From contig JBGSWL010000140.1 of NCBI GenBank assembly GCA_041752455.1, positions 48,132-112,131 of the forward strand: a stretch of 64,000 nt of DNA, read 5' to 3'. This document shows, piece by piece, positions 50,118-58,856 of the stretch. The stretch is from JBGSWL01 sp041752455. Its GTDB lineage: Bacteria > Pseudomonadota > Alphaproteobacteria > Rhizobiales > Rhizobiaceae. The translations under genes and the position numbers were made by a program. How positions within the stretch are numbered: the stretch's first letter is position 1; each line of letters starts with the position of its first letter. Under the pieces are notes generated by a model, which saw only the letters and a program-made list of their open reading frames with translations, was not told the origin of the DNA and ran no database searches.

Positions 50118-50590
50118 GCTTGGACCCCGGCGGCTGGCTGCCGCCCCATGCCCATGTGCCGGGCGCCAACCGCCGCCATGACGAGGGCCTGTTCGATGCG
50201 TTTCGCACGACGGTTCGCCCGGGCATGAGCGCGGCAACCCTTGCGCAGTCGCCGGCGTTTCGCGCCGGTTTGCGGTTCCATCGCGCCGGATATCATTGGG
50301 AAGCCCATGAGGTCTGGGAGGCCGTCTGGATGGCTTGTCCGGATGACAGCGCCGAACGCGCGCTGGTTCAGGGGCTGATCCAGATCGCCAACGCAAGGCT
50401 GAAGATCGCGATGGGCAAGCCCAAAGCTTCGGTCCGGCTGTGCGGGATTGCTGCCGAATGCCTCCGACAATCTGCCGAGCGCGCTGGCGCATCCGGTCTT
50501 GTTCTGGGCGTCGATCTTGAGGCACTTCGGCGCGAAATCGCGGCCATCGAGAAGACCGTAAACGCAATTGTGCAAAATAATGCAAAATGA
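50114..50590 (+). CDS. DUF309-type protein in the box operon
   Basis: A 158-residue protein with FHRAGYHWEAHEVWEAVWMAC, the signature of the DUF309 family, whose function is unknown. It starts with GTG at 50114, overlapping the hydrolase stop. The last codons contain an exact TGCA-N6-TGCA operator for the downstream boxC promoter. Its regular presence with aromatic genes would need a comparison that cannot be made here. Confidence 0.8.
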   Translation: MSLDPGGWLPPHAHVPGANRRHDEGLFDAFRTTVRPGMSAATLAQSPAFRAGLRFHRAGYHWEAHEVWEAVWMACPDDSAERALVQGLIQIANARLKIAMGKPKASVRLCGIAAECLRQSAERAGASGLVLGVDLEALRREIAAIEKTVNAIVQNNAK

Positions 50591-50637
50591 GAGCGATGAA
50601 GGCTTGAATATTCCGTCAGATTAAGCAATAAAATGCA
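50571..50637 (+). promoter_or_regulatory. TGCA direct repeats before boxC, candidate BoxR operator
   Basis: An exact TGCA-N6-TGCA (50571-50584), inside the end of the DUF309 gene, and AGCA-N6-TGCA (50624-50637) lie 57 bases before the boxC GTG. This is the strongest copy of the motif in the window and fits a BoxR-controlled promoter. Confidence 0.6.
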
Positions 50638-50693
50638 AAAATCCGCTTTACGGCATGGCCAGGCGGCGCTATGACATCATCAGGGAGGCTCAC

Positions 50694-52355
50694 GTGAGCA
50701 AGATCATCGATTTCCGCACAGATCCGTCGCGTTACCGCCACTGGCGCGTTGCCTATGACGGGCCGGTTGCGACCGTCTTCATGGATGTGGACGAGAACGG
50801 CGGGCTGTTCGAGGGCTATCAGCTGAAGCTGAACTCCTACGATCTGGGTGTCGATATCGAGCTTGCCGATGTGGTGCAGCGCATGCGGTTCGAGCATCCG
50901 GAAGTCAAAGTCGTCGTGATGCGGTCGGGCAAGGAACGCGTGTTCTGCGCTGGTGCCAACATCTGCATGCTCGGCGGTGCTGCCCATGCCCACAAGGTCA
51001 ATTTCTGCAAATTCACCAACGAGACGCGCAACACGTTCGAGGCTGCAGAAGCCGACAGCGGTCAGAAATGGATCGCCGCAGTCAAGGGCGCTTGCGCCGG
51101 TGGCGGCTACGAGCTGGCGCTTGCCTGCAACCACATCATGCTGACGGACGATTCCTCGTCGTCGGTGTCGTTGCCGGAAGTGCCGCTTTTGGCGGTGCTA
51201 CCCGGCACAGGCGGGCTGACCCGTGTCACCGACAAGCGCAAGGTGCGCCGTGACCTGGCTGATGTGTTCTGTTCGGTGGAAGAGGGCGTCAAGGGCAAGC
51301 GCGCCGTCGATTGGCGGCTGGTCGATGAAGTGATCCCGAATTCGAAGTTTGACGATGTGGTCGCGCAGCGCGCAGCAGAGTTTGCTGCCGCATCCAGCAA
51401 GCCGGACGTCGCCGAAGGCATCGCGCTCACCCCGCTCGAACGGACCATCGGCGATGATGGATCGCTTGCCTATTCGCTGGTCGAGGTCACTGTCGATCGC
51501 GCGGCGCGCAAGGCGACGATCACGCTGTCCGGTCCCGATTGCGATGTTCCGGCCGATGCCGATGCGCTGGTTGCCTTGGGCGACAAGAGCTATTTCCTTC
51601 GCCTTTCGCGCGAACTGGACGATGCAATCCTGCATCTGCGCCTCAACGAGATGGAACTCGGCCTGCTGGTCTTCCGCAGCCAGGGCGATGCGGCAAGCGT
51701 GATGGCGCAGGAAGCGGCGCTCAACGCCATGGGCGACCACTGGCTCGCCAACGAGATCGTCCAGTACTGGAAGCGCCTGATGAAGCGCATCGACGTGACA
51801 TCGCGCTCGCTTGTGGCGCTCGTCGAGAACGGTTCGTGCTTTGCCGGCATGCTCGCCGAGATCGTGTTTGCTGTCGACCGGACCTACATGATGGAAGGCG
51901 ACTTCGAGGGCGACAACCGTCCGGTCGCAGCGATCACGCTGACAGCTGCCAATTTCGGCCCGTTCCCTATGGCCAACGGCCTCACGCGCCTTCAGACCCG
52001 CTTTCTCGGCGAGCCGGAGCGGGTTGATGCGGCCGAGGCACGCAAAGGCGAGGCGCTGGAAGCTTTCGATGCTAACGACCTTGGCCTCGTCACCTTTGCT
52101 TTCGATGACGTGGACTGGGAAGACGAAGTGCGCATCTTCATGGAGGAACGCGCCTCGTTCTCGCCCGATGCGATGACCGGCATGGAAGCCAATCTGCGCT
52201 TTGCCGGCCCGGAAACCATGGAAACCCGGATCTTCGGGCGGCTGACCGCCTGGCAGAACTGGATTTTCCAACGGCCGAACGCAGTCGGCAGCGATGGCGC
52301 GCTGCAGCGCTATGGCACCGGCGTTCGCGGCGACTACAACATGCAGAGGGTGTGA
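50694..52355 (+). CDS. boxC: 2,3-epoxybenzoyl-CoA dihydrolase (benzoyl-CoA-dihydrodiol lyase)
   Basis: A 553-residue crotonase-superfamily enzyme, about twice the size of a simple hydratase, with GKERVFCAGANICMLGG and KGACAGGGYELALACNHIM as oxyanion segments. The length and the DFRTDPSRYRHW start match BoxC. It opens the epoxide ring to 3,4-dehydroadipyl-CoA semialdehyde and formate. The start is GTG at 50694 after AGGGAGG. A heptamer-repeat hairpin follows its stop. Confidence 0.95.
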   Translation: MSKIIDFRTDPSRYRHWRVAYDGPVATVFMDVDENGGLFEGYQLKLNSYDLGVDIELADVVQRMRFEHPEVKVVVMRSGKERVFCAGANICMLGGAAHAHKVNFCKFTNETRNTFEAAEADSGQKWIAAVKGACAGGGYELALACNHIMLTDDSSSSVSLPEVPLLAVLPGTGGLTRVTDKRKVRRDLADVFCSVEEGVKGKRAVDWRLVDEVIPNSKFDDVVAQRAAEFAAASSKPDVAEGIALTPLERTIGDDGSLAYSLVEVTVDRAARKATITLSGPDCDVPADADALVALGDKSYFLRLSRELDDAILHLRLNEMELGLLVFRSQGDAASVMAQEAALNAMGDHWLANEIVQYWKRLMKRIDVTSRSLVALVENGSCFAGMLAEIVFAVDRTYMMEGDFEGDNRPVAAITLTAANFGPFPMANGLTRLQTRFLGEPERVDAAEARKGEALEAFDANDLGLVTFAFDDVDWEDEVRIFMEERASFSPDAMTGMEANLRFAGPETMETRIFGRLTAWQNWIFQRPNAVGSDGALQRYGTGVRGDYNMQRV

Positions 52356-52360
52356 GGGGC

Positions 52361-52431
52361 GGTGAATGGTGAATGGAAAATGGTGAATGGTAACGGGATT
52401 GCGCTTTGCCATTCACTATTCACCATTCACC
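52361..52431. repeat. Heptamer-repeat inverted repeat between boxC and boxB (copy 1)
   Basis: Tandem GGTGAATGGTGAATGG on the left and CACTATTCACCATTCACC on the right form a long inverted repeat around a GC-rich centre. A second copy lies between boxB and boxA. It could stabilise or process the box mRNA, or be a dispersed repeat of the genome. Confidence 0.8.
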
Positions 52432-52487
52432 GATGGCACCCTCGGCTTTCGCTTTTGAGGCACTGAATTTCGACCAGAGGAGAAACC

Positions 52488-53939
52488 ATGCTCGACCTGA
52501 TCAATGTTTCCTACGACACGCAGATCCCGAACAATGTCGGGCTATCGACCGACAAGCGCGTGCTCAAGGCGCTGGAAAAGTGGCATCCGGGCTATATCAG
52601 CTGGTGGAATGACCTGATCCCCGACAACTTCCAGCAGTCTCTGGTCTATCTGCGCACCGCCGTCTCGGTCGATCCGAAGGGCTGGGCCAAGTTCGACTAC
52701 GTGAAGATGCCGGAATACCGCTGGGGTGTTCTGCTCGCGCCGCAGGTCGAGGGACGCACGATCCCTTGCGGCGAACATGCCGGTCAGCCTGCCTGGCAGG
52801 ATGTGCCCGGTGAATACCGCAACATGCTGAAGCGCATGATTGTCATCCAGGGCGACACCGAGCCGGCATCTGTCGAACAGCAGCGTTTCCTCGGCCGCAC
52901 TGCGCCGTCGCTCTATGACATGCGCAACCTGTTCCAGGTGAACGTGGAAGAGGGCCGTCACCTGTGGGCGATGGTCTACCTCTTGCACAAGTATTTCGGG
53001 GCCGATGGCCGCGAAGAGGCCGACGACATGCTGCGCCGGTCGTCCGGCTCGGAAGAAGCGCCGCGCATGCTCGGCGCTTTCAACGAAGAGACGCCGGACT
53101 GGCTGTCGTTCTTCATGTTCACCTACTTCACCGACCGCGACGGCAAGATGCAGCTGGAATCGCTGGCGCAGTCGGGCTTCGATCCGCTCAGCCGCACCTG
53201 CCGCTTCATGCTGACGGAAGAAGCGCACCACATGTTCGTCGGCGAAACCGGCGTCGGCCGCACCATCGAGCGCACCTGCCAGGTAATGGTCGAAAACGGC
53301 ATCGACGACCCTTACGACATCGACCGCATCCGCGCGCTCGGCGTCATCGATCTTCCGACGATCCAGAAGAAGCTCAACCTGCACTACACGCTGTCGCTGG
53401 ACCTGTTCGGACAGGAAGTCTCGACCAACGCTGCCAACGCCTTCAATGCCGGCATCAAGGGCCGGTACATGGAGCACCGGCTGGAAGACGACCATCAGCT
53501 CAAGAGCGCGACCTATCCGGTCTGGGATTTCGAAGATGGCAGACTGGTCCGCAAGGACGTTCCGGCGCTGACCGCCATCAACATGCGCCTTCGCGATGAC
53601 TATACCCGCGATGCCTCGGGCGGCGTTGGCCGGTGGAACAAGCTGATCGAGAAGGCCGGCGTGAGCTTTGCGATGAAGCTTCCGCACGAGGCGTTCAACC
53701 GCAAGATTGGCGTCTTTGCCAACCATCTGTTCAACCCGGAAGGCCAGATGGTCAGCGGCGCCGAGTATGATGCAGGCCTGCTGCATTGGCTGCCGACCAA
53801 GGCCGATGGCGACTACATCGCCTCGCTGATGACCCCGGTCTATGAACCCGGCAAATTTGCCGGCTGGATCGCACCGCCGAAGGTCGGCATCGACAACAAG
53901 CCGGGCGATTTTGAGTATGTGAAGTTGTATATGGCGTGA
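52488..53939 (+). CDS. boxB: Benzoyl-CoA 2,3-epoxidase, diiron oxygenase subunit
   Basis: A 483-residue class I-like diiron oxygenase. EEGRHLWAMVYLLHKYF and LTEEAHHMFVGETG hold the Glu/His ligands of the iron site. It epoxidises benzoyl-CoA using electrons from BoxA. A GAGGAGAAACC site precedes the ATG. The gene is bracketed on both sides by copies of the heptamer-repeat hairpin. Confidence 0.96.
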   Translation: MLDLINVSYDTQIPNNVGLSTDKRVLKALEKWHPGYISWWNDLIPDNFQQSLVYLRTAVSVDPKGWAKFDYVKMPEYRWGVLLAPQVEGRTIPCGEHAGQPAWQDVPGEYRNMLKRMIVIQGDTEPASVEQQRFLGRTAPSLYDMRNLFQVNVEEGRHLWAMVYLLHKYFGADGREEADDMLRRSSGSEEAPRMLGAFNEETPDWLSFFMFTYFTDRDGKMQLESLAQSGFDPLSRTCRFMLTEEAHHMFVGETGVGRTIERTCQVMVENGIDDPYDIDRIRALGVIDLPTIQKKLNLHYTLSLDLFGQEVSTNAANAFNAGIKGRYMEHRLEDDHQLKSATYPVWDFEDGRLVRKDVPALTAINMRLRDDYTRDASGGVGRWNKLIEKAGVSFAMKLPHEAFNRKIGVFANHLFNPEGQMVSGAEYDAGLLHWLPTKADGDYIASLMTPVYEPGKFAGWIAPPKVGIDNKPGDFEYVKLYMA

Positions 53940-53942
53940 GCC

Positions 53943-54021
53943 GGTGAATGGAAAATGGTGAATGGTGAATGGTTTCGGCCACTCACTCTCTGCCATTCAC
54001 CATTCACAATTCACCATTCAC
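53943..54021. repeat. Heptamer-repeat inverted repeat between boxB and boxA (copy 2)
   Basis: The same GGTGAATGG / CCATTCACC heptamer units as at 52361, arranged as an inverted repeat: left arm GGTGAATGG with AAAATGGTGAATGGTGAATG, right arm CCATTCACCATTCAC. It begins 3 bases after the boxB stop and ends 10 bases before the boxA ATG. Confidence 0.8.
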
Positions 54022-54031
54022 GGAAACTTCC

Positions 54032-55219
54032 ATGAACGCCCCCGTCAAACAGCACCTGATCGATCCGGAAATCTGCATCCGCTGCTACACCTGCGAGATG
54101 ACGTGTCCGATCGGCGCGATCACCCACGATGATGTCAATGTTGTCGTGGATGCGGCGACGTGCAATTTTTGCATGGACTGCATTCCGGTGTGCCCGACCG
54201 GTTCGATCGACGAATGGCGCGTGGTTTTAGCGCCGTATTCGCTCGACGAGCAGTATTCGTGGAGCGAGTTGCCGGCGCAGGCCGATCTCGGCCAGGACGA
54301 GGCGGCAACAAGCCTTGAAGCGCTGGACGAGGCGATGGCCGCGCTTTTGGCCGATGCGCACAAGGGCGCAGGCGGCAAGGCCAAGGCGCCGGCGAGCGCA
54401 GGCAAGCCGACCGTCAACATGTACACGCTCGGCAAACCGGCCACCGCGCGGGTGCAAGGCAACTACCGGCTGACCGATGATGACGGCCATGATGTCCGCC
54501 ACATCATTCTCGACTTTGGCGGTCAGCCGTTTCCGGTTCTGGAGGGCCAGTCGGTCGGGATCATTCCGCCCGGCACCGGCGCGGACGGCAAGCCGCACCT
54601 GCCACGGCTCTATTCGGTCTCCTCGCCGCGTGACGGGGAACGCGCCAATTTCAACAACCACTCGCTGACGGTGAAACGTGAACCGGGCGGCCTCTGCTCG
54701 AACTATCTCTGCGACCTTCAAAAGGGTGATGAGGTTGCCGTTACCGGTCCGTTCGGCGCGACATTCCTGCTGCCCGACGATCCGTCGGCGCGTTTGCTGA
54801 TGATCTGCACCGGCACCGGTTCAGCGCCGATGCGCGCTTTCACCATGCGCCGCCAGCGCACGGTCGGCGCCAAATCCGGCGGCATGGTGATGTTCTTCGG
54901 CGCGCGCTCGCCGCAGGCGCTGCCGTATTTCGGCCCGCTCGCCAAAGTGCCCGAAAGCCTTCTGAAAAAACACCTCGTCTTCAGCAGGGCGGACGGTCAG
55001 GCCAAGGAGTATGTGCAGGACCGCCTGCGGACTGAGGAAGACGAAGTGGCGGAGATGTTGCAGGATCCTGCGACGCACATCTATATCTGTGGCCTGCGCG
55101 GCATGGAGGAGGGGGTCGAGAAGGCCTTCGCCAACATAGCCGAATCCATCGGCCAATCCTGGACGGCCCTGCGCGACGGGATGCGCGAAGAGGGCCGCTA
55201 TCACGTGGAAACCTACTGA
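54032..55219 (+). CDS. boxA: Benzoyl-CoA 2,3-epoxidase reductase subunit
   Basis: A 395-residue reductase with two [4Fe-4S] clusters (Cys15, 18, 21, 25 and Cys44, 47, 50, 54), a linker rich in Ala/Gly/Lys (about 100-140) and a C-terminal ferredoxin-NADP reductase domain (RLYSVSSPRDGE, GTGSAPMRAF, YICGLRGMEEGV). It passes NADPH electrons to BoxB. The ATG at 54032 is preferred; the upstream frame would read through the repeat. Confidence 0.96.
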   Translation: MNAPVKQHLIDPEICIRCYTCEMTCPIGAITHDDVNVVVDAATCNFCMDCIPVCPTGSIDEWRVVLAPYSLDEQYSWSELPAQADLGQDEAATSLEALDEAMAALLADAHKGAGGKAKAPASAGKPTVNMYTLGKPATARVQGNYRLTDDDGHDVRHIILDFGGQPFPVLEGQSVGIIPPGTGADGKPHLPRLYSVSSPRDGERANFNNHSLTVKREPGGLCSNYLCDLQKGDEVAVTGPFGATFLLPDDPSARLLMICTGTGSAPMRAFTMRRQRTVGAKSGGMVMFFGARSPQALPYFGPLAKVPESLLKKHLVFSRADGQAKEYVQDRLRTEEDEVAEMLQDPATHIYICGLRGMEEGVEKAFANIAESIGQSWTALRDGMREEGRYHVETY

Positions 55220-55221
55220 CC

Positions 55222-55656
55222 ATGACCGACAGCGCCTTCGAACACGTCATCTCGGTTACCTGGGGTGACTGCGACCCGGCGCGCATCGCCTATACCGGGC
55301 GTCTGCCTGCCTTTGCCCTGGAAGCGATCAATGCCTGGTGGGAGCATCATCTTGGCGGCGACGGCTGGTTCCAGATGGAAATCGACCGCAATGTCGGCAC
55401 CCCCTTCGTCCATATGAGCCTGAACTTCCGTTCGCCGGTGACACCACGCCACAAGCTTGTGTGCCGCGTCTGGCCGAACAGGCTCGGGGAAACCTCGGTC
55501 GGGTTCCGTGTCGAAGCGTTTCAGGATGGCAAATTGTCGTTCGAGGGCGACTTCGTCTGCGTCTTCATCGTGGCGCGCGAATTTCGCAAGAACCCGCCGC
55601 CAGCCGACATCCGCGCCGTTGTCGAGCGGCATCTGCGACCGGCAAAGGCCGATTGA
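55222..55656 (+). CDS. 4-hydroxybenzoyl-CoA thioesterase-family protein of the box operon
   Basis: A 144-residue hotdog-fold thioesterase (TWGDCDPARIAYTGRLPAFALEAINAWWE; the Asp in WGDCDP is the usual catalytic residue). In box clusters such an enzyme is thought to hydrolyse dead-end aromatic CoA esters and free the CoA pool. It starts 2 bases after the boxA stop, so it is in the same transcript. Confidence 0.85.
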   Translation: MTDSAFEHVISVTWGDCDPARIAYTGRLPAFALEAINAWWEHHLGGDGWFQMEIDRNVGTPFVHMSLNFRSPVTPRHKLVCRVWPNRLGETSVGFRVEAFQDGKLSFEGDFVCVFIVAREFRKNPPPADIRAVVERHLRPAKAD

Positions 55657-55704
55657 CGCCAGTGCTGACAGTGCATTGCGGTTTTGCCGAATCCGGCTAC
55701 CTTA

Positions 55705-55718
55705 TGCATTATTTTACA
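55705..55718 (+). promoter_or_regulatory. Near-match to the BoxR operator before boxR
   Basis: TGCA-N6-TACA, one base away from TGCA-N6-TGCA, 19 bases before the boxR ATG. It fits autoregulation of boxR. Confidence 0.4.
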
Positions 55719-55736
55719 CAAAGCAGGCACGGCGCG

Positions 55737-56654
55737 ATGAGCGAAATCACCGATTTCAAGGGCAAGGCGGTCGAGGCCCTGCCAGCCGCCGACACCGATG
55801 CGCTGGTGGCTGCGGTCATGCGCAAGGTTGGCGAAAGGGTTCGCAAGGCGCGCGAGCTGAAAGGCATACCGCGCCGCGTATTGTCTGACATTTCGGGTGT
55901 TTCGCCGCGCTATCTCGCACAGCTTGAAGCCGGCGAAGGCAATATCTCGATCGGCCTGTTGCAGAAGGTGGCGTTTGCGCTCGACCATCAGATCGAATGG
56001 TTCATGAGTGACGATGATCCATGGACGTCGGATGTGCATCATTTTGCACGCCTCTACCGGCGGGCAGGCAGCGATCTCAAGGCGCAGGTGCGCGATCTGT
56101 TGGCCCCGGACTTTGCCGGGGGCAAGCGCGCCAACCGCGTTGCGCTGGTCGGGCTGCGCGGGGCCGGCAAGTCGACGCTCGGCGCTCTGGCTGGAGCGGC
56201 GCTCGGCGTGCCGTTTGTCGAACTCAACCGCGAAATCGAGGAGCAGAGCGGCATGCCGGTCAACGAACTTCTCGCCTTCTATGGCCAGGAAGGCTACCGG
56301 CGGCTGGAAGCCCAAGCGCTGGAACGGGTCATCGCCACCCATGACACGATGGTGCTGGCGGTCGCGGGCGGCGTTGTCGCTGATCCCGATGTCTACAACG
56401 TGCTGCTCAGCCATTTTCACACGATCTGGCTGCGCGCAACGCCGGAAGACCACATGGCGCGCGTGCGGGCGCAGGGCGATACGCGGCCAATGGCAGGAAA
56501 TCCCGAGGCGATGGACCAATTGCGCTCGATCCTGACGAGCCGCGAAGCGCTTTATGCGCGCGCACTCGTGCAACTCGACACCAGCGGCAAGCCGCTTGAA
56601 ACGTCCCGCGATGAACTTGTCGCGCTGATCCGGGACAACGGCTTTGTCGGGTGA
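55737..56654 (+). CDS. boxR: Benzoyl-CoA-responsive regulator BoxR
   Basis: A 305-residue fusion of an N-terminal XRE helix-turn-helix (RVRKARELKGIPRRVLSDISGVSPRYLAQLEAGEGNIS, about 34-71) and a C-terminal shikimate kinase-like domain with Walker A motif GLRGAGKST (139-147). This architecture is that of BzdR/BoxR, where the kinase-like domain senses benzoyl-CoA and no longer phosphorylates shikimate. The start at 55737 begins the family N-terminus. It ends 7 bases before the bifunctional enzyme gene. Confidence 0.93.
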   Translation: MSEITDFKGKAVEALPAADTDALVAAVMRKVGERVRKARELKGIPRRVLSDISGVSPRYLAQLEAGEGNISIGLLQKVAFALDHQIEWFMSDDDPWTSDVHHFARLYRRAGSDLKAQVRDLLAPDFAGGKRANRVALVGLRGAGKSTLGALAGAALGVPFVELNREIEEQSGMPVNELLAFYGQEGYRRLEAQALERVIATHDTMVLAVAGGVVADPDVYNVLLSHFHTIWLRATPEDHMARVRAQGDTRPMAGNPEAMDQLRSILTSREALYARALVQLDTSGKPLETSRDELVALIRDNGFVG

Positions 56655-56661
56655 AATTGAT

Positions 56662-58746
56662 GTGCCGAAGTCGCAGATGACTGTGACCTGCAAGCGCGAC
56701 GGCGCGACCGGCATCGTGACGATTGCCAATCCGCCGGTCAATGCGATCGGCCTTGCCGTGCGCGAAGGTCTGATGGCGGCGGTCCGCTGGGCGGAAAGCG
56801 AGCCCGGTCTGGAACGGATTGTGCTGACCGGCAGCGACAAGGTTTTTGCCGCCGGCGGCGATGCGCGCGAGTTCGACGGTCCGCCGATTGCGCCGCATCT
56901 TCCCGATGTCTGCACGGCGATCGAAACCTCCACCGTGCCGTGGATCGCTGCGGCGCAGGGCGCAGCGCTTGGCGGTGGCGCGGAACTGATGCTGGCGTGC
57001 CGCTACAGGATCGGTGCGCCGACAATGCAGTTCGGCCTGCCGGAGGTGACGCTTGGCGTGGTGCCCGGTTCCGGTGGCTCCCAGCGTATGCCGCGCCTGT
57101 GCGGTCTGGCCAAGGCGCTCGATCTGGTGACATCCGGCAAGCCATTGTCTGCCCGGGAAGCACGGGAGGCCGGGCTGATTGATGCGATTGCAGACGATCC
57201 GGTCGCCGAAGCGATGGCGATTTCGCGCGCCGATCTGGATGCGATCATCCCGGTCTCGCTGCGCCCGGCACCGGCGCTCGATGAAACCGCGCTTGCCAAG
57301 GCGCGCGCGGCTGTTGCCGCGCGCATGCGCGGGCAGGTCGCGCCGCAGCGAGCCATTGATCTGGTGGCCTTGTCGGCGACCGAGCCATTCGACGCTGCTA
57401 TGGTGCGCGAGCGGGAAACCTTCATAACCTTGCGGAACGAGCCTCAGGCGCGGGCGTTGCGCCATATCTTCTTTGCCGAGCGGGGTGCGAAGGCACCCGG
57501 CTGGCTGACAGCCGTGCCGCGCGATGTGCGCAAGTTGATTGTCGTCGGCGGCGGCACGATGGGCGCGGGGATCGCCTATGCCTTTATGAGCGCCGGGATC
57601 GCGGTGGTTCTGGTCGAGACCGACGATGCCGGTGTCGAGCGTGCGCGCAACAACGTGGAGAACATCATCGGTCAAGGCCTCAAGCGCGGGCTGCTCAGCG
57701 AAACCAACGCCGATGCCCTGCGCGCACGGCTGACGCTGACCACCGATCCGGCCGACGGTGCGGATGCCGACCTAGCGATCGAAGCGGCGTTCGAGAGCAT
57801 GGACGTCAAGCGGCAGGTGTTTGCCCGCCTCGAGGGCGCGCTTTCGCCGGATGCGGTCCTCGCCACCAACACGTCCTATCTGGATATCAATGCCATGGCG
57901 GCGGGACTGACCGATCCGTCGCGGCTGGTCGGCCTGCATTTCTTTGCGCCCGCCCACATCATGAAATTGCTGGAGATCGTGCGCGCTGCCGACACTTCGG
58001 ATGTCGCGCTGGCGACCGGGTTTGCGCTTGCAAAACGGTTGAAGAAAACGCCGGTGCTGGCCGGTGTCTGCGACGGCTTCATCGGCAACCGCATCCTTGC
58101 CCGCTACCGCGAGGCTGCCGACACGCTGTTGATGGATGGCTCGACACCGCCGGAAATCGACGAAGCGATGGTCGATTTCGGTTACGCGATGGGCCCTTAC
58201 GAAGCTCAGGACCTCTCCGGTCTCGACATTGCCTTTGCCAACCGCCGCCGGCTCGACGCGACGCGCGATCCGCGCCGCCGTTACATCCCGATTGCCGACC
58301 GCATGGTGGAACTCGGCAAACTCGGCAAGAAGACCGGCGCTGGCTGGTACCGTTATCCCGGCGGCAACGGCAAGGTCGAAGACCCGATTGTCGCCGATCT
58401 GTGCATCGAGGAAGCTTATTTCGCCAAGGTCACACGGCGCGACATCCCCGCTGACGAGATCCGCCACCGGCTGCTGCTGGCGATGATCAACGAAGCCGCC
58501 GACATTCTCGCCGAAGGCATTGCCGCCTCGGCTGCCGACATCGATCTGGTGACGGTTGCCGGATACGGGTTTCCCCGTTGGCGCGGCGGCCTGATGCACC
58601 ACGCCGATGCCATCGGCGCAGCATCGATCCTTGCCAGTCTGCGGGTTCTGGAGACGGAGGACCCGATTGTCTGGCGGCCGAGCGCGGCCATCATTGCTTG
58701 TGCCGAGCGCGGCATCACCTTTGCCGATTACCGCCGGGACGCCTGA
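56662..58746 (+). CDS. Bifunctional enoyl-CoA hydratase / 3-hydroxyacyl-CoA dehydrogenase
   Basis: A 694-residue fusion. The N-terminal crotonase domain (about 1-200) has both glutamates (GGGAELMLACRYR, LPEVTLGVVPGSGG). The C-terminal part has the NAD motif VVGGGTMGAGIAYAF (about 294-308) and the HFFAPAHIMKLLEIV block of 3-hydroxyacyl-CoA dehydrogenases. It oxidises the dehydroadipyl-CoA-type intermediates of the box and paa routes to 3-oxoadipyl-CoA. The GTG at 56662, 7 bases after the boxR stop, is my start choice; TTG 56644 or ATG 56677 are alternatives. Confidence 0.88.
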   Translation: MPKSQMTVTCKRDGATGIVTIANPPVNAIGLAVREGLMAAVRWAESEPGLERIVLTGSDKVFAAGGDAREFDGPPIAPHLPDVCTAIETSTVPWIAAAQGAALGGGAELMLACRYRIGAPTMQFGLPEVTLGVVPGSGGSQRMPRLCGLAKALDLVTSGKPLSAREAREAGLIDAIADDPVAEAMAISRADLDAIIPVSLRPAPALDETALAKARAAVAARMRGQVAPQRAIDLVALSATEPFDAAMVRERETFITLRNEPQARALRHIFFAERGAKAPGWLTAVPRDVRKLIVVGGGTMGAGIAYAFMSAGIAVVLVETDDAGVERARNNVENIIGQGLKRGLLSETNADALRARLTLTTDPADGADADLAIEAAFESMDVKRQVFARLEGALSPDAVLATNTSYLDINAMAAGLTDPSRLVGLHFFAPAHIMKLLEIVRAADTSDVALATGFALAKRLKKTPVLAGVCDGFIGNRILARYREAADTLLMDGSTPPEIDEAMVDFGYAMGPYEAQDLSGLDIAFANRRRLDATRDPRRRYIPIADRMVELGKLGKKTGAGWYRYPGGNGKVEDPIVADLCIEEAYFAKVTRRDIPADEIRHRLLLAMINEAADILAEGIAASAADIDLVTVAGYGFPRWRGGLMHHADAIGAASILASLRVLETEDPIVWRPSAAIIACAERGITFADYRRDA

Positions 58747-58806
58747 CAAACGGTGGCCAGCTTCGCCTGAAAAGGCTTGGCAGATCGCCTTGTCTGATTT
58801 ATAGTC

Positions 58807-58820
58807 TGACCGGTCGGTCA
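58807..58820. promoter_or_regulatory. Candidate TetR/PaaR operator before paaA
   Basis: TGACCG-GT-CGGTCA is a perfect 6-2-6 palindrome 37 bases before the paaA ATG. PaaR, the TetR repressor of paa genes, binds sites of the ACCGNNCGGT type; no paaR gene is in the window. It is the only notable signal in the 110-base boxR-operon/paaA gap. Confidence 0.55.
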
Positions 58821-58856
58821 ATGATTGGCGAAGACAAGCCGCGGGAGGAAAGCGAC

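Noticed and set aside
52361..54021. CRISPR array suggested by repeated heptamers
   Set aside because: The units are short tandem and inverted heptamers at two separate places, without regular spacers or cas genes.
55737..56654. Shikimate kinase gene
   Set aside because: The kinase-like domain is fused to an XRE helix-turn-helix and lies in the box cluster, which is the BoxR/BzdR regulator architecture.
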